A DNA stretch of 64,000 nucleotides from an uncultured Oscillospiraceae bacterium (GTDB lineage: Bacteria > Bacillota > Clostridia > Oscillospirales > Acutalibacteraceae), in NCBI GenBank assembly GCA_902492455.1, contig CABULH010000002.1:186001-250000 (forward strand), given 5' to 3'. The translations under genes were made by a program, and so were the position numbers. Of this stretch, positions 1 to 7,368 are shown piece by piece; position 1 is the first letter of the stretch, and every line of letters starts with the position of its first letter. Below the pieces are notes generated by a model. That model did no database searches. It was not told the DNA's origin and was given only the letters and a program-made list of their open reading frames with translations.

Positions 1-1
1 G

Positions 2-406
2 ATGACGATGCAGGATGTCATGGGCGGTGTGTCCCAGTCCCGGAACATGGTGCTTGCCAATATCTTTTACCGGCTGGAGCTGATTGAAAGCTACGGCACC
101 GGCATCCGGCGGATCATGGAGAGCTATGAGGGCCGTATGGAACAACCGGTATTCGCGCCGGCCCCTGCCTCCTTTGTGGTGATCCTCCCCAAGATTACGG
201 GGCAGCCCCTTACAGACGAATCGCTGTCTGATCGGGAAAAGGTCGAAAAGCTGCTGGAGGCCCGGGAAGAGATCACCCGGAAGGATGTGGAAACGCTGCT
301 AGGCTGCTCCAAGTTTCCAGCTATCAACATCCTGAACGAACTGGTGGCGCAGAAGGTTGCCGTGAAGTCGGGCTCCGGCCCAGCAGTCAAATACCGGCTG
401 GCATGA
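2..406 (+). CDS. C-terminal part of an AlbA_2/RecG-related putative regulator (5' truncated by window)
   Basis: These are the last 134 residues of a protein that begins before the window. The stretch ANIFYRLELIESYGTGI (about residues 19-35) is the signature of the C-terminal ATPase-like part of AlbA_2/Schlafen-like 'RecG-related' putative transcriptional regulators. The tail (about residues 75-134, containing EEITRKDVETLLGCSK) fits the winged helix that usually closes these proteins and would contact DNA. Such genes are common accessory genes of Clostridia and of integrative elements. The frame is open to the window edge, so the ATG at base 2 is probably internal. What it regulates cannot be told from this fragment. 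The stop is followed by a toxin-antitoxin promoter. Confidence 0.7.
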   Translation: MTMQDVMGGVSQSRNMVLANIFYRLELIESYGTGIRRIMESYEGRMEQPVFAPAPASFVVILPKITGQPLTDESLSDREKVEKLLEAREEITRKDVETLLGCSKFPAINILNELVAQKVAVKSGSGPAVKYRLA

Positions 407-450
407 AAACTATTCACTCCTATCTGCTTGATGCTGTCTTTGAACGAAGC

Positions 451-479
451 TTGACACTCTATCAATATTTTGATAGAAT
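451..479 (+). promoter_or_regulatory. Promoter with overlapping palindromic operator of the toxin-antitoxin operon
   Basis: TTGACA (451-456) and TAGAAT (474-479) are separated by 17 bases. A perfect 8-base inverted repeat, TCTATCAA (458-465) and TTGATAGA (470-477), fills the spacer and covers part of the -10 box. That is the layout expected when an antitoxin or toxin-antitoxin complex represses its own operon. Confidence 0.75.
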
Positions 480-509
480 ATGTATATAATAAATCTGGGA
501 GGTGTTCTT

Positions 510-782
510 ATGGCAGCTATCCGTCCAAGCTCGGATCTGCGCAACAAATACAATGAGATTTCCGACTTTTGCAACCGGTATCACGAACCTGTTTTTATCA
601 CAAAAAACGGGACGGGCGATCTGGTGGTGCTTTCCAACGCGGAATATGAAAGGCTTTGCGGCAAAGCCGAGCTGCACCGTCTTCTGGATGAAGGGCTGGC
701 CGATGTTCGTTCTAAAAAAGGCCGGCCGGCCAAAGAGGTGTTCGCCGATATAGAGAGGAAGTTCGGATTTGATGAAGTATGA
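510..782 (+). CDS. Type II antitoxin, Phd/YefM family
   Basis: A 90-residue protein of the Phd/YefM antitoxin family, which neutralises a cognate RelE/ParE-type toxin and represses the shared promoter. The N-terminal part matches the fold: RPSSDLRNKYNEISDFC, then the strand PVFITKNGTGDLVVLS, then the typical helix starting NAEYERL. The charged C-terminal third is the expected toxin-binding tail. The ATG at 510 is chosen because GGGAGG ends 7 bases upstream; the longer open frame lacks such a site. Its end overlaps the toxin start by 11 bases, so the two are probably translationally coupled. It sits on the element carrying the type IV secretion genes, where it would act as an addiction module. 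Confidence 0.88.
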   Translation: MAAIRPSSDLRNKYNEISDFCNRYHEPVFITKNGTGDLVVLSNAEYERLCGKAELHRLLDEGLADVRSKKGRPAKEVFADIERKFGFDEV

Positions 783-1083
783 AGTCATCATTGAGAATTC
801 CGCCGAAAGGGATTTATTAGAAATTCTGACATACATCAGCGAAACGCTTTTAGAGCCAGCCGCGGCCAAGCGGATTTATCTGTCCATAAAAGAGCAGGCG
901 CAAAGTCTCGACCATATGCCTTTTCGTTATAACGTGATACAGGAAGAACCCTATTGCCAGATGGGGGTGCGACGGATGCCGGTTGAAAATTACACTGCGT
1001 TTTATGTGGTGGATGAAACCGGACATACCGTACATATTTTCCGGATTTTATACAATCGCCGGGAATGGCAAAGCTTAATCTGA
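772..1083 (+). CDS. Type II toxin, RelE/ParE superfamily
   Basis: A 103-residue protein with the RelE/ParE toxin layout: an N-terminal strand (MKYEVIIENSAERDLLEI), two amphipathic helices (about residues 12-50), and a C-terminal sheet ending FRILYNRREWQ, where the Arg/Tyr-rich strand carries the active or binding residues in this superfamily. RelE-type members cut mRNA at the ribosome and ParE-type members poison gyrase; the sequence alone does not settle which. The ATG at 772 overlaps the antitoxin end; a TTG one codon earlier is possible but less likely. A terminator follows directly, so the two genes form a closed operon. Confidence 0.85.
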   Translation: MKYEVIIENSAERDLLEILTYISETLLEPAAAKRIYLSIKEQAQSLDHMPFRYNVIQEEPYCQMGVRRMPVENYTAFYVVDETGHTVHIFRILYNRREWQSLI

Positions 1084-1089
1084 GCGCAG

Positions 1090-1117
1090 CGGCTCGCCCA
1101 ACGGGGCGGGCCGTTTT
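1090..1117 (+). terminator. Rho-independent terminator of the toxin-antitoxin operon
   Basis: A 10-pair GC-rich stem (1090-1099 with 1104-1113, one G-U pair) with a 4-base loop is followed by TTTT, starting 6 bases after the toxin stop codon. Confidence 0.75.
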
Positions 1118-1119
1118 CT

Positions 1120-1160
1120 GTTAATATAATTGTAATTATGATAACTCAGATTATATTAAC
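1120..1160. repeat. AT-rich perfect inverted repeat between convergent genes
   Basis: GTTAATATAAT (1120-1130) and ATTATATTAAC (1150-1160) are exact complements separated by 19 bases. The repeat lies between the toxin terminator and the 3' end of the virB4-like gene. It has no U-run of its own and its role is unknown. Confidence 0.6.
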
Positions 1161-1183
1161 CCGGACTAAAATCCCTCTGCGGT

Positions 1184-3727
1184 TCACGCTTCTTCCGTTT
1201 CCGGCGCTTCCCTGGCTTCCCGTTTTTCCAGATCGGCCCGGTTGGTGGTAATCAGGTCATATTCCAGCTGGGAGGCACGGATCTCCACACAGATCCGGCT
1301 TTTCCCGGCGCAGAGCAGTCCCTGTCCCCGGCCGCACCGGACGATCTGAACAACCTCTTCTTCCGACAGCCCAAGTTTTTCCTGGAGCTTGCGGGCCTCC
1401 GGTTCTTCCATTTGGAGCAGCAGCTTGAAGCGGCTGTTGTTCAGAATGGCGTCGCCGAACTTGCCGCCCCGAAGAGCGAAATAGTCTATGGTGTTCTGGG
1501 TGGCGGACACAAAGATACCGCCGTAGCCCCGGATCGTTTTTGCCAGCTCGATGACGAAATCCGCCGCCTGCTCGTTCCCCTCGTTCCCCGCAATCAGCCA
1601 CAGCTCGTCGCCGAATACCGCTTTCTTGCGGGTGCGGGAACGGCTGGCTTCGTCCCGGATAAAGGAGGTGGCGATAAAGGTGGAGGAGCTGATGTCCCGC
1701 TGCTTGTTGCCCGACGTATCAAAAACGATAAAAGAAGAGGTCAAATCTACGTTGGTCTGTCCACCCATGCCGAAGTCGATCAGCTCCTTGACAGACAGCG
1801 CCACATTCTTCAGCACGGGAACTTTCAGCAGGAAAGGATACAGGTGGGCAAAATCCGGCATCTCTTTGAAAGAGCCGTCCGACTTCAGCAGGGAAGCGTT
1901 GTCTTTGGTGATCCCAAAGCTCTCATAGCATTCCAGCAGGGCAATATTGAGCTGGTAGGATTCTTCCGGCGTCATTTCCGGGTACCGCAGGCGCAGATAA
2001 GTATGAATGTCCTGCACCTTATCCAGCAGCACCGAGTCGCTGCGCTGCACGTTATCCGTCATGTTGCTGTCGATGTCCAGGGTTGTCCTCCGGATTTCCA
2101 TGAGGTTGATGCAGTCGTCGGAGCCGGGAGCGATCCGCAGATATTGACCGCCGATAGCCTCGCAGGCGGCGCGGTATTCAAAGCCCTTTTCAGGGGCAAC
2201 GATAAAGACCAGTACCCCGCGCATCCGCAGGCGCAGAGCGAACAGTAAGATCGTAAAGGTTTTCCCGGCGCCACTCATCCCGAACACAGAGAACGAGCCG
2301 TTGCTGTACTGAACCGTGTCGTAATTGTCCACGATGACCGCCGAATTGTTGTGCAGGTTGATCCCCAGCAGCACACCTGTGTCGTCACATAGTTCATAGC
2401 ATGAAAAGGGAAAGGCAGCGGCCGCGCCGCTGGTGAGGATGTTCCGCCGGGCTTTTTTAGCGAGATCAGGATCCAGCCGGGCGACCGGCAGCATGGAGCG
2501 GAAGCCCTGCTCGTGGCACCAGTCGGCCCGCCGGACGGTCATATTCATAGAGGCACATAAATTCTGCACCTGCTGAACCCGCCGGTTCAGTGTTTCCTCG
2601 TCCAGCGCGGTCACTTCAATGAGAGTATGCATATGGTAAAAATCCTCGCCCTCCCGGTTGAGCTTGTCCTTGATATACAGCCCGGACGATATGGCGTCAT
2701 CCAGCTCCTCGTAGTCGGCGCGGGTGTCCTCGATGTCCCGCATCCGTGTACGATTGAGCATGGTGGCTTTGGCGATCTTCGGCAGCACCTGTTCTTTGCG
2801 CTTTCTGTCCAGAAAGAAGCTGAGAGAAATACCGTCGCCCAGCTCCACCAGCGGAGATAACCATGCCGGGCCCATCTCCGTGGGATACCCATATCCGGCG
2901 ATATATAAATAGGTGTGAAACACACCGTCGATGACGATATAACCCTTATGAGTCAAATCGCATTCGGTTGGAGCTAATACGTCCTGTACCGTCGTCTCAC
3001 CCTCGGTGTCCTCACTGTCCAGATCTTCCGCTGATATGTCGGGTGCGCCGCAGACCGGACCGCTCTGGGAAAGCAGTGCAGCGAAATCCACAGGACTGGT
3101 GTATGGCTTATGGATCGCCATGTATAAGGTTTTGAGCAGAAATTCATCGTACCGATTATGCCTTAGGACTTCCAAGCCGCAGTAATCGAGATATTGATGC
3201 GCAGTTTCCGCCTGCTCAGATAGCTCTCTTGCTATATCGTCCAGTTCCGTTGCAGTGCCAGTGTAGGCAAAGATCAGGTAAAACTTACGGGTGACAATTT
3301 CTGTCGCCGCCAGATAATCGACGAGCTGTACGTCTTCCACGATCATTTCTTTGCAGGCTTCGCTGGTTTCCGCGTTGTAATACTGTTCCATCTGTGCGCA
3401 GTAGGCGTCAATGTCCGCGCGCTGGGTGGTCACCAGGATTTGCAGGGAGGGCGGCGCAATCTTCAGGTAGCTGGACAGGTAGTAGAGGATATTCTGCTGT
3501 TCGACCCGGGATTTCAGATAGAAGTTGGTGGGAAGGATCTCCAACACCTTGATGTAACGGCCGTCCTCGGTGATAAGAACGCCCTGCCGGATGTCCACCA
3601 CCGGTACAAGGCTCTGCGTCCCATTTGAAAAACGACTTCCGGGTACGGTGGTTTCTTTGGAAGTCCCCAGAAGCAGGGATTTCAAATCGAGCCTTTTTTG
3701 TTTTTCTTTTGGCTTTCGTATATCCAT
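1184..3727 (-). CDS. VirB4/TraE-type conjugation ATPase
   Basis: An 847-residue ATPase that powers a conjugative type IV secretion channel at the inner face of the membrane. The Walker A motif GMSGAGKT is at residues 483-490 and the Walker B region AVFGDELW at about 703-710. The N-terminal half contains the VirB4 linker (LIEVTALDEETLNRRVQQV, about residues 369-387). The conserved late block SATQNTIDYF and the length fit the TraE/VirB4 proteins of Firmicutes integrative elements. The ATG at 3727 is chosen because an AGGGGGAC site precedes it; the longer open frame (to 3937) is out-of-frame sequence of prgI. It overlaps prgI by 46 bases, the usual prgI-virB4 order. No coupling protein or relaxase follows on this strand. 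Confidence 0.93.
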   Translation of the reverse strand: MDIRKPKEKQKRLDLKSLLLGTSKETTVPGSRFSNGTQSLVPVVDIRQGVLITEDGRYIKVLEILPTNFYLKSRVEQQNILYYLSSYLKIAPPSLQILVTTQRADIDAYCAQMEQYYNAETSEACKEMIVEDVQLVDYLAATEIVTRKFYLIFAYTGTATELDDIARELSEQAETAHQYLDYCGLEVLRHNRYDEFLLKTLYMAIHKPYTSPVDFAALLSQSGPVCGAPDISAEDLDSEDTEGETTVQDVLAPTECDLTHKGYIVIDGVFHTYLYIAGYGYPTEMGPAWLSPLVELGDGISLSFFLDRKRKEQVLPKIAKATMLNRTRMRDIEDTRADYEELDDAISSGLYIKDKLNREGEDFYHMHTLIEVTALDEETLNRRVQQVQNLCASMNMTVRRADWCHEQGFRSMLPVARLDPDLAKKARRNILTSGAAAAFPFSCYELCDDTGVLLGINLHNNSAVIVDNYDTVQYSNGSFSVFGMSGAGKTFTILLFALRLRMRGVLVFIVAPEKGFEYRAACEAIGGQYLRIAPGSDDCINLMEIRRTTLDIDSNMTDNVQRSDSVLLDKVQDIHTYLRLRYPEMTPEESYQLNIALLECYESFGITKDNASLLKSDGSFKEMPDFAHLYPFLLKVPVLKNVALSVKELIDFGMGGQTNVDLTSSFIVFDTSGNKQRDISSSTFIATSFIRDEASRSRTRKKAVFGDELWLIAGNEGNEQAADFVIELAKTIRGYGGIFVSATQNTIDYFALRGGKFGDAILNNSRFKLLLQMEEPEARKLQEKLGLSEEEVVQIVRCGRGQGLLCAGKSRICVEIRASQLEYDLITTNRADLEKREAREAPETEEA

Positions 3728-4017
3728 TGTGTCCCCCTGTAAATCAATATCCGCCTGTTTTTCCGCCAGCGGTGGTACAGGCGGGCAAAAGTGAACAGGC
3801 TGTTGTCTTGGACGCCGAACAGGGCAAACCCGCCGGCCGGCACAACCAGCACGGCGCAGACGATGATCTTTCCTGTCAGCCCCAGGGGGCACAGCAGGAA
3901 AACCATCGCCGCCAGCGGCAGGCAGATGGCCGCGCATTCCGCTACCTGGCGGAGCGCAAAAGCCCCCAGCAGCTTACCGGCGTCAGTGTAGTTGCTGGGA
4001 ATATATACCGTGTCCAT
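3682..4017 (-). CDS. PrgI-family conjugation membrane protein (VirB3-like)
   Basis: A 111-residue membrane protein of the PrgI family, the Gram-positive equivalent of VirB3, which anchors the VirB4 ATPase to the membrane. It begins MDTVYIPSNYTDAGKLLGAF, the usual PrgI start, and has two hydrophobic segments (about residues 28-47 and 49-68). A basic tail follows (YHRWRKNRRILIY). Its last 15 codons overlap the start of virB4 in another frame, a common arrangement that couples their translation. The ATG is preceded by GAAAGGAG on the minus strand at a suitable distance. Confidence 0.88.
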   Translation of the reverse strand: MDTVYIPSNYTDAGKLLGAFALRQVAECAAICLPLAAMVFLLCPLGLTGKIIVCAVLVVPAGGFALFGVQDNSLFTFARLYHRWRKNRRILIYRGTQWIYESQKKNKKGSI

Positions 4018-4047
4018 ACGAAACTCCTTTCTGTCATGAATTTATCG

Positions 4048-4875
4048 CTATCCGGCAGAGGACGTTCCCTGCTCTAAGGTCTGCACCATGAGTTGCGCCC
4101 AGTTCCGGTCAGCATCGGAATAGTGGTAATAGTCCATAAATTCCGGCGGCGACAAATACCGGATTTTCAGAATTTTCGTTGCCGCCGGAGGTTCCGTTGC
4201 AGAAGTTGTACTGCTTTCGGATGTCCCGCTGCTTTCCGGTACCGGCGGATTGTTCACCGTATCGTCGTGAAAAGCGGTTGTAGTGGTTATGGCGGCAGTC
4301 CCGGTTGTTGTTTCCGTTTCTGCCGGCTTATCCTCCACCGTGTAGACAATACTCTTTTCTACAAATTCCCTGACGCTCTGCTCCGACATAGCGTTCAGGT
4401 CGTTGCCGGTGGTAACGGAGTGCAGGGCGATAAACCAGTTTTCCTCCATCGGTGTTCCGGTAAGGACAACCTCATAGCTGTACTCCTGATCCGGCGCTTC
4501 ATGAACGGTATCATCTCCGCCGCTTTCATTGCCCGCTATGACTGCCTTCTGTATTGCCTCGATGCGGGCGGTGCAGTATTCCGCGTACCGGTCGTAATAT
4601 CCTTTTACAGTCGTAGCCTGAAGGGACATGGACGCTGTGGCGCCGCCGCCGGAACTGCCGAAACCGAACAGCATGGCCGGCAGGCAAAGGAAAATCAGCA
4701 GGGGCAGGAACATCAGGACAAGGGCAATAGCCAGAATCTGCGGCCAGTAATGCTTCACCGCCTGCAAAGCGGCGGCGTGCCATCCGCCGCGTAGCGCAGC
4801 TTTGATGATATCTTTCAGCGCCTTGGCATGGTGCGCCAGATCGGCGAGCCTGTCCATGCCGCTCTTATTCGCCAT
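4048..4875 (-). CDS. Single-pass membrane protein of the conjugation operon
   Basis: A 275-residue protein of unknown function. Residues 1-40 are cytoplasmic-looking and basic, a strong membrane span covers about residues 46-72 (LAIALVLMFLPLLIFLCL), and the rest would lie outside. The outer part has a helical domain (KGYYDRYAEYCTARIEAIQ), a Thr/Pro/Ser-rich linker (about residues 190-235) and a short C-terminal domain (ILKIRYLSPPEFMDYYHYS). The membrane-proximal design resembles the N-terminal part of the larger lysozyme/CHAP transfer proteins found at this spot in other Clostridia elements, but no peptidoglycan hydrolase domain is present. The ATG at 4875 is chosen because it overlaps the end of the upstream virB6-like gene by 11 bases; the longer open frame is a shadow of that gene. 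Confidence 0.72.
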   Translation of the reverse strand: MANKSGMDRLADLAHHAKALKDIIKAALRGGWHAAALQAVKHYWPQILAIALVLMFLPLLIFLCLPAMLFGFGSSGGGATASMSLQATTVKGYYDRYAEYCTARIEAIQKAVIAGNESGGDDTVHEAPDQEYSYEVVLTGTPMEENWFIALHSVTTGNDLNAMSEQSVREFVEKSIVYTVEDKPAETETTTGTAAITTTTAFHDDTVNNPPVPESSGTSESSTTSATEPPAATKILKIRYLSPPEFMDYYHYSDADRNWAQLMVQTLEQGTSSAG

Positions 4876-6427
4876 GCCCTTCACCGCCTTTTTCGCCCGG
4901 GGAGGTATCCGGCAGATTGTTCGGCATAGCTGCCCCGCCGGTACGCGGCATATGGCCGGCAGAAGCCGGAGACTGCCGCTGGGCAGGAGATATGAACACC
5001 GATCCCGTCGGCGGCCTTTGCGCCTTGAAAGGATTTTCGTTCTGCCGAATCCCCGCTGCAGCAGCCGATTTGCCAGCGGAACCGGGTGTCCTTTTTCTGG
5101 ACGGAATAGTCCCAGTGGGCTTTCCCGGACTGGCCTTGCCGCCTTTCTGCGGGGATGGCCTTGTTCCTGGCTTATTTCCGCCCGGCCGCGAGCCGGATAC
5201 GCCGGGGTGCGCGCCAAACCGGTTGGTATTCACACGCGTTGTCCCGGTGCTGCCGAAATGAACGCCGCCGGAAGATGAAGATACGGAACCCGAACTGCTC
5301 ACGCCGGTATAGCTGCTGGAGCCGAACCGAGAAGAAGAGGAGGACGGCGCGTTGACCGTGTTGCCCGCCGCCCCAAAATGGCTGCTCTGGCTGCTTTGCC
5401 CGGCCTGGGAACGGGCGTCGACGCCGGTATCGCTGTGGACGTTGGTGCTGGCGGTTGCGCCGCCGACAGTCGTCCCGCCCACGGCGTTATGGGAATTTCC
5501 CGCGCCGCCGGCTGGCATCCGCGGGTTGCCTCCCATTTTTCCGCCGCCGGCTTTTCCTTTTCCTGTCTTGGAGGCGCTGTTCATAATGGTGCGGGCCGCC
5601 ATCATCATCGCCATCATGCCCCGACCGTGTCCCAGCGGATCGCCGGTAATGGCCGGATTCAGGCCGATTTTAGAAATCAGGTTGTCCGCCTTTCGGGCCA
5701 CCCGGGCAATACCTACCACCAGGAGGCACCACGGCAGGACGTAGATACCGGAGGGCATGGTCGCCAGGGCGGACAGGATGAGCTTGAGAAACAGGACATT
5801 GAGCACCATCATGGCGATCATGGACGCATAGGTGCGGATGAAGCCCACACAGATGTCCTTGGTAGCTTTGCTGCCGCCCATAGCGAGGCCCACCGGGCAC
5901 AGCAGCGTCAGCACCGCCACCACCACATACCGTTCTGCGACCTCGAAAAACAGCTTGATGAGCTGAAAGCCGAGAATAAAGCCGATGATGATAACCAACA
6001 GCCAACTCGCGCCTACGCCGGTAAAATAGCTTCCGTCCGGAAAGGTGAGGGCGACGCTGGTGGGAATCCCCACCAGGTCGATCACCTTTTTTCCGATAGA
6101 GAGGCCGATGTCGCAGATGTCCCGGGAAAAGATGAGCAGGGTGCCGAACAGGGCCGTACGGAGTACCAGCACCGCCGGGGACTCGGTTTCAAAGCCGAAC
6201 CCGGCAAACATGGCTTTCATGGCCTGGAAGGCGCAGTTGCCGATCAGCAGGCCCCAGCCGACAGCGACAAAGATTTGGTAGAGGGTGGTGACAACCGGCA
6301 CGCTGGTTTCCCAAAAGGTGAGGTCGGTTGTCATGACTCCCAGCAGGGCATTGGCGCAGTAAGCGATCAGATCCAGAAACAGCCCGTAGATCCATTCGCA
6401 CAGGCCCTGTAAAATTCCTTCCAACAT
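4865..6427 (-). CDS. VirB6/TrbL-like conjugation channel protein
   Basis: A 520-residue polytopic membrane protein matching the TrbL/VirB6 role, an inner-membrane channel part of the type IV secretion system. Six or seven hydrophobic segments lie in residues 1-250 (for example WLLVIIIGFILGFQLIKLFF and VVVAVLTLLCPVGLAMG). It begins MLEGILQGLCEWIYGLFLDL, a typical start for Firmicutes members. Residues about 290-520 are a long low-complexity tail rich in Gly, Ser, Thr, Pro and Lys, likely disordered and cytoplasmic. The ATG at 6427 is preceded by AGGAGGATGAT. The start of the next gene overlaps its last codons. Confidence 0.85.
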   Translation of the reverse strand: MLEGILQGLCEWIYGLFLDLIAYCANALLGVMTTDLTFWETSVPVVTTLYQIFVAVGWGLLIGNCAFQAMKAMFAGFGFETESPAVLVLRTALFGTLLIFSRDICDIGLSIGKKVIDLVGIPTSVALTFPDGSYFTGVGASWLLVIIIGFILGFQLIKLFFEVAERYVVVAVLTLLCPVGLAMGGSKATKDICVGFIRTYASMIAMMVLNVLFLKLILSALATMPSGIYVLPWCLLVVGIARVARKADNLISKIGLNPAITGDPLGHGRGMMAMMMAARTIMNSASKTGKGKAGGGKMGGNPRMPAGGAGNSHNAVGGTTVGGATASTNVHSDTGVDARSQAGQSSQSSHFGAAGNTVNAPSSSSSRFGSSSYTGVSSSGSVSSSSGGVHFGSTGTTRVNTNRFGAHPGVSGSRPGGNKPGTRPSPQKGGKASPGKPTGTIPSRKRTPGSAGKSAAAAGIRQNENPFKAQRPPTGSVFISPAQRQSPASAGHMPRTGGAAMPNNLPDTSPGEKGGEGHGE

Positions 6428-6452
6428 ATATCATCCTCCTGTCCCGGCTATC

Positions 6453-6797
6453 CTATGGTAGCGTGGCGTATCCGCTGAACAGAGGTGTGATATATGCCAA
6501 AATGGCGCCCATCAGATTTAGAATCGCCCATGACAGCCAGATCCGTTTGAGCCAGTCCCACGCCTGGTCGGATTTGTGCTGGTTGTTGGACACCTTGGCG
6601 CTGATGATAGCGAAGGCCGTCATCAGGCAGGCCAGTACTGTGGAGATACCGACGATATGGCTGTAAACGTCCCGGATGATGTCGTCCGCGACTTCAAACA
6701 GGTTTTTCCCTGCCGCAAATACGGTTGTTGTGAAAAGACAGGTGAGCAGAAGTGTAAATAGAAGCAGGAGAAAAACCTTATGTCCTTTCTTACGCAT
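6453..6797 (-). CDS. VirB2-like small pilin/membrane protein of the conjugation system
   Basis: A 114-residue exported protein. A signal peptide (MRKKGHKVFLLLLFTLLLTC, cleavage near VFAAG, residue 28-30) is followed by a short amphipathic part and two hydrophobic helices (about residues 48-70 and 88-108). This is the layout of VirB2-type pilin subunits and of small proteins (DUF3852-like) seen just upstream of virB6/trbL in Clostridia conjugative elements. It lies 25 bases upstream of the virB6-like gene, and AGGAGG precedes its ATG. The assignment rests on size, topology and position rather than on strong motifs. Confidence 0.7.
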   Translation of the reverse strand: MRKKGHKVFLLLLFTLLLTCLFTTTVFAAGKNLFEVADDIIRDVYSHIVGISTVLACLMTAFAIISAKVSNNQHKSDQAWDWLKRIWLSWAILNLMGAILAYITPLFSGYATLP

Positions 6798-6836
6798 AAG
6801 GTTCCTCCTGGAGTTTAATAGATGCTTTCCCCGGAA

Positions 6837-6860
6837 GCGGGGCCGGATAGCCGGCCCCGC
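6837..6860 (-). other. GC-rich intercistronic hairpin
   Basis: GCGGGGCCGG (6837-6846) pairs perfectly with CCGGCCCCGC (6851-6860) over a 4-base loop, between the orphan gene and the VirB2-like gene. On the minus strand no U-run follows, so it is more likely an mRNA-stability or partial-termination structure than a full terminator. Confidence 0.6.
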
Positions 6861-6869
6861 CTATCCGTT

Positions 6870-7337
6870 TTACAGATTTTCAGTTTCGGTCTGCGCGTCG
6901 GTCGATTCACCTGCGGCTTCCGCCGCCAGCCGCTCGTCGAAAGCTGTCAGAAAATCTCCTTCAAAGATTTTCAGGGCGTCCGGTACGGCCGGGAGCAGAA
7001 GAATCTTTTCCGGCACCTGCCATTCCAGGAAGCCGTACAGGATTGCCAGATACAAAAACAGCGCCGTGTATTCCTTGCGGTCATACAGCTTTTGCATGGT
7101 GTTCCTGGCGCCGGCGATACCACCTGGACGCCGCGAGATCCGCTTCTTCAACTTATCGTAAAAGGGGCCGGCTTCAGCCTGGGCAATAATCCCGATCTGT
7201 GCGGGACTGGGATTGCCTTTTTCTGTGAGCAATTCCAGTTCGGTCATACGGCCGCAGGCTTTGCCAAGCTGCTCCTCGTCCGCCGTAACATTGATGATTT
7301 CAGAAAAATCCACAAAGGACATATAGTATTTTTTCAT
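6870..7337 (-). CDS. Uncharacterised protein of the conjugation operon
   Basis: A 155-residue soluble, mostly helical protein that I do not recognise. It begins MKKYYMSFVDFSEIINVTAD, has a basic central stretch (KLKKRISRRPGGIAGARN, about residues 63-80), a hydrophobic stretch (TALFLYLAILYGFLEWQV, about 91-108) too polar at its edges to be a sure membrane span, and an acidic tail (GESTDAQTETENL). It lies between the giant adhesin and the VirB2-like gene on the same strand, 31 bases from the adhesin stop, so it is probably co-transcribed with the transfer genes. Its real start is supported by GAGGTAT ten bases upstream. Confidence 0.6.
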   Translation of the reverse strand: MKKYYMSFVDFSEIINVTADEEQLGKACGRMTELELLTEKGNPSPAQIGIIAQAEAGPFYDKLKKRISRRPGGIAGARNTMQKLYDRKEYTALFLYLAILYGFLEWQVPEKILLLPAVPDALKIFEGDFLTAFDERLAAEAAGESTDAQTETENL

Positions 7338-7368
7338 CAGGGGATACCTCGTCTTTCCTTTTTTGATT

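Noticed and set aside
3728..3937. N-terminal extension of the virB4 open frame
   Set aside because: It is the prgI gene read in another frame; the ribosome site supports the start at 3727.
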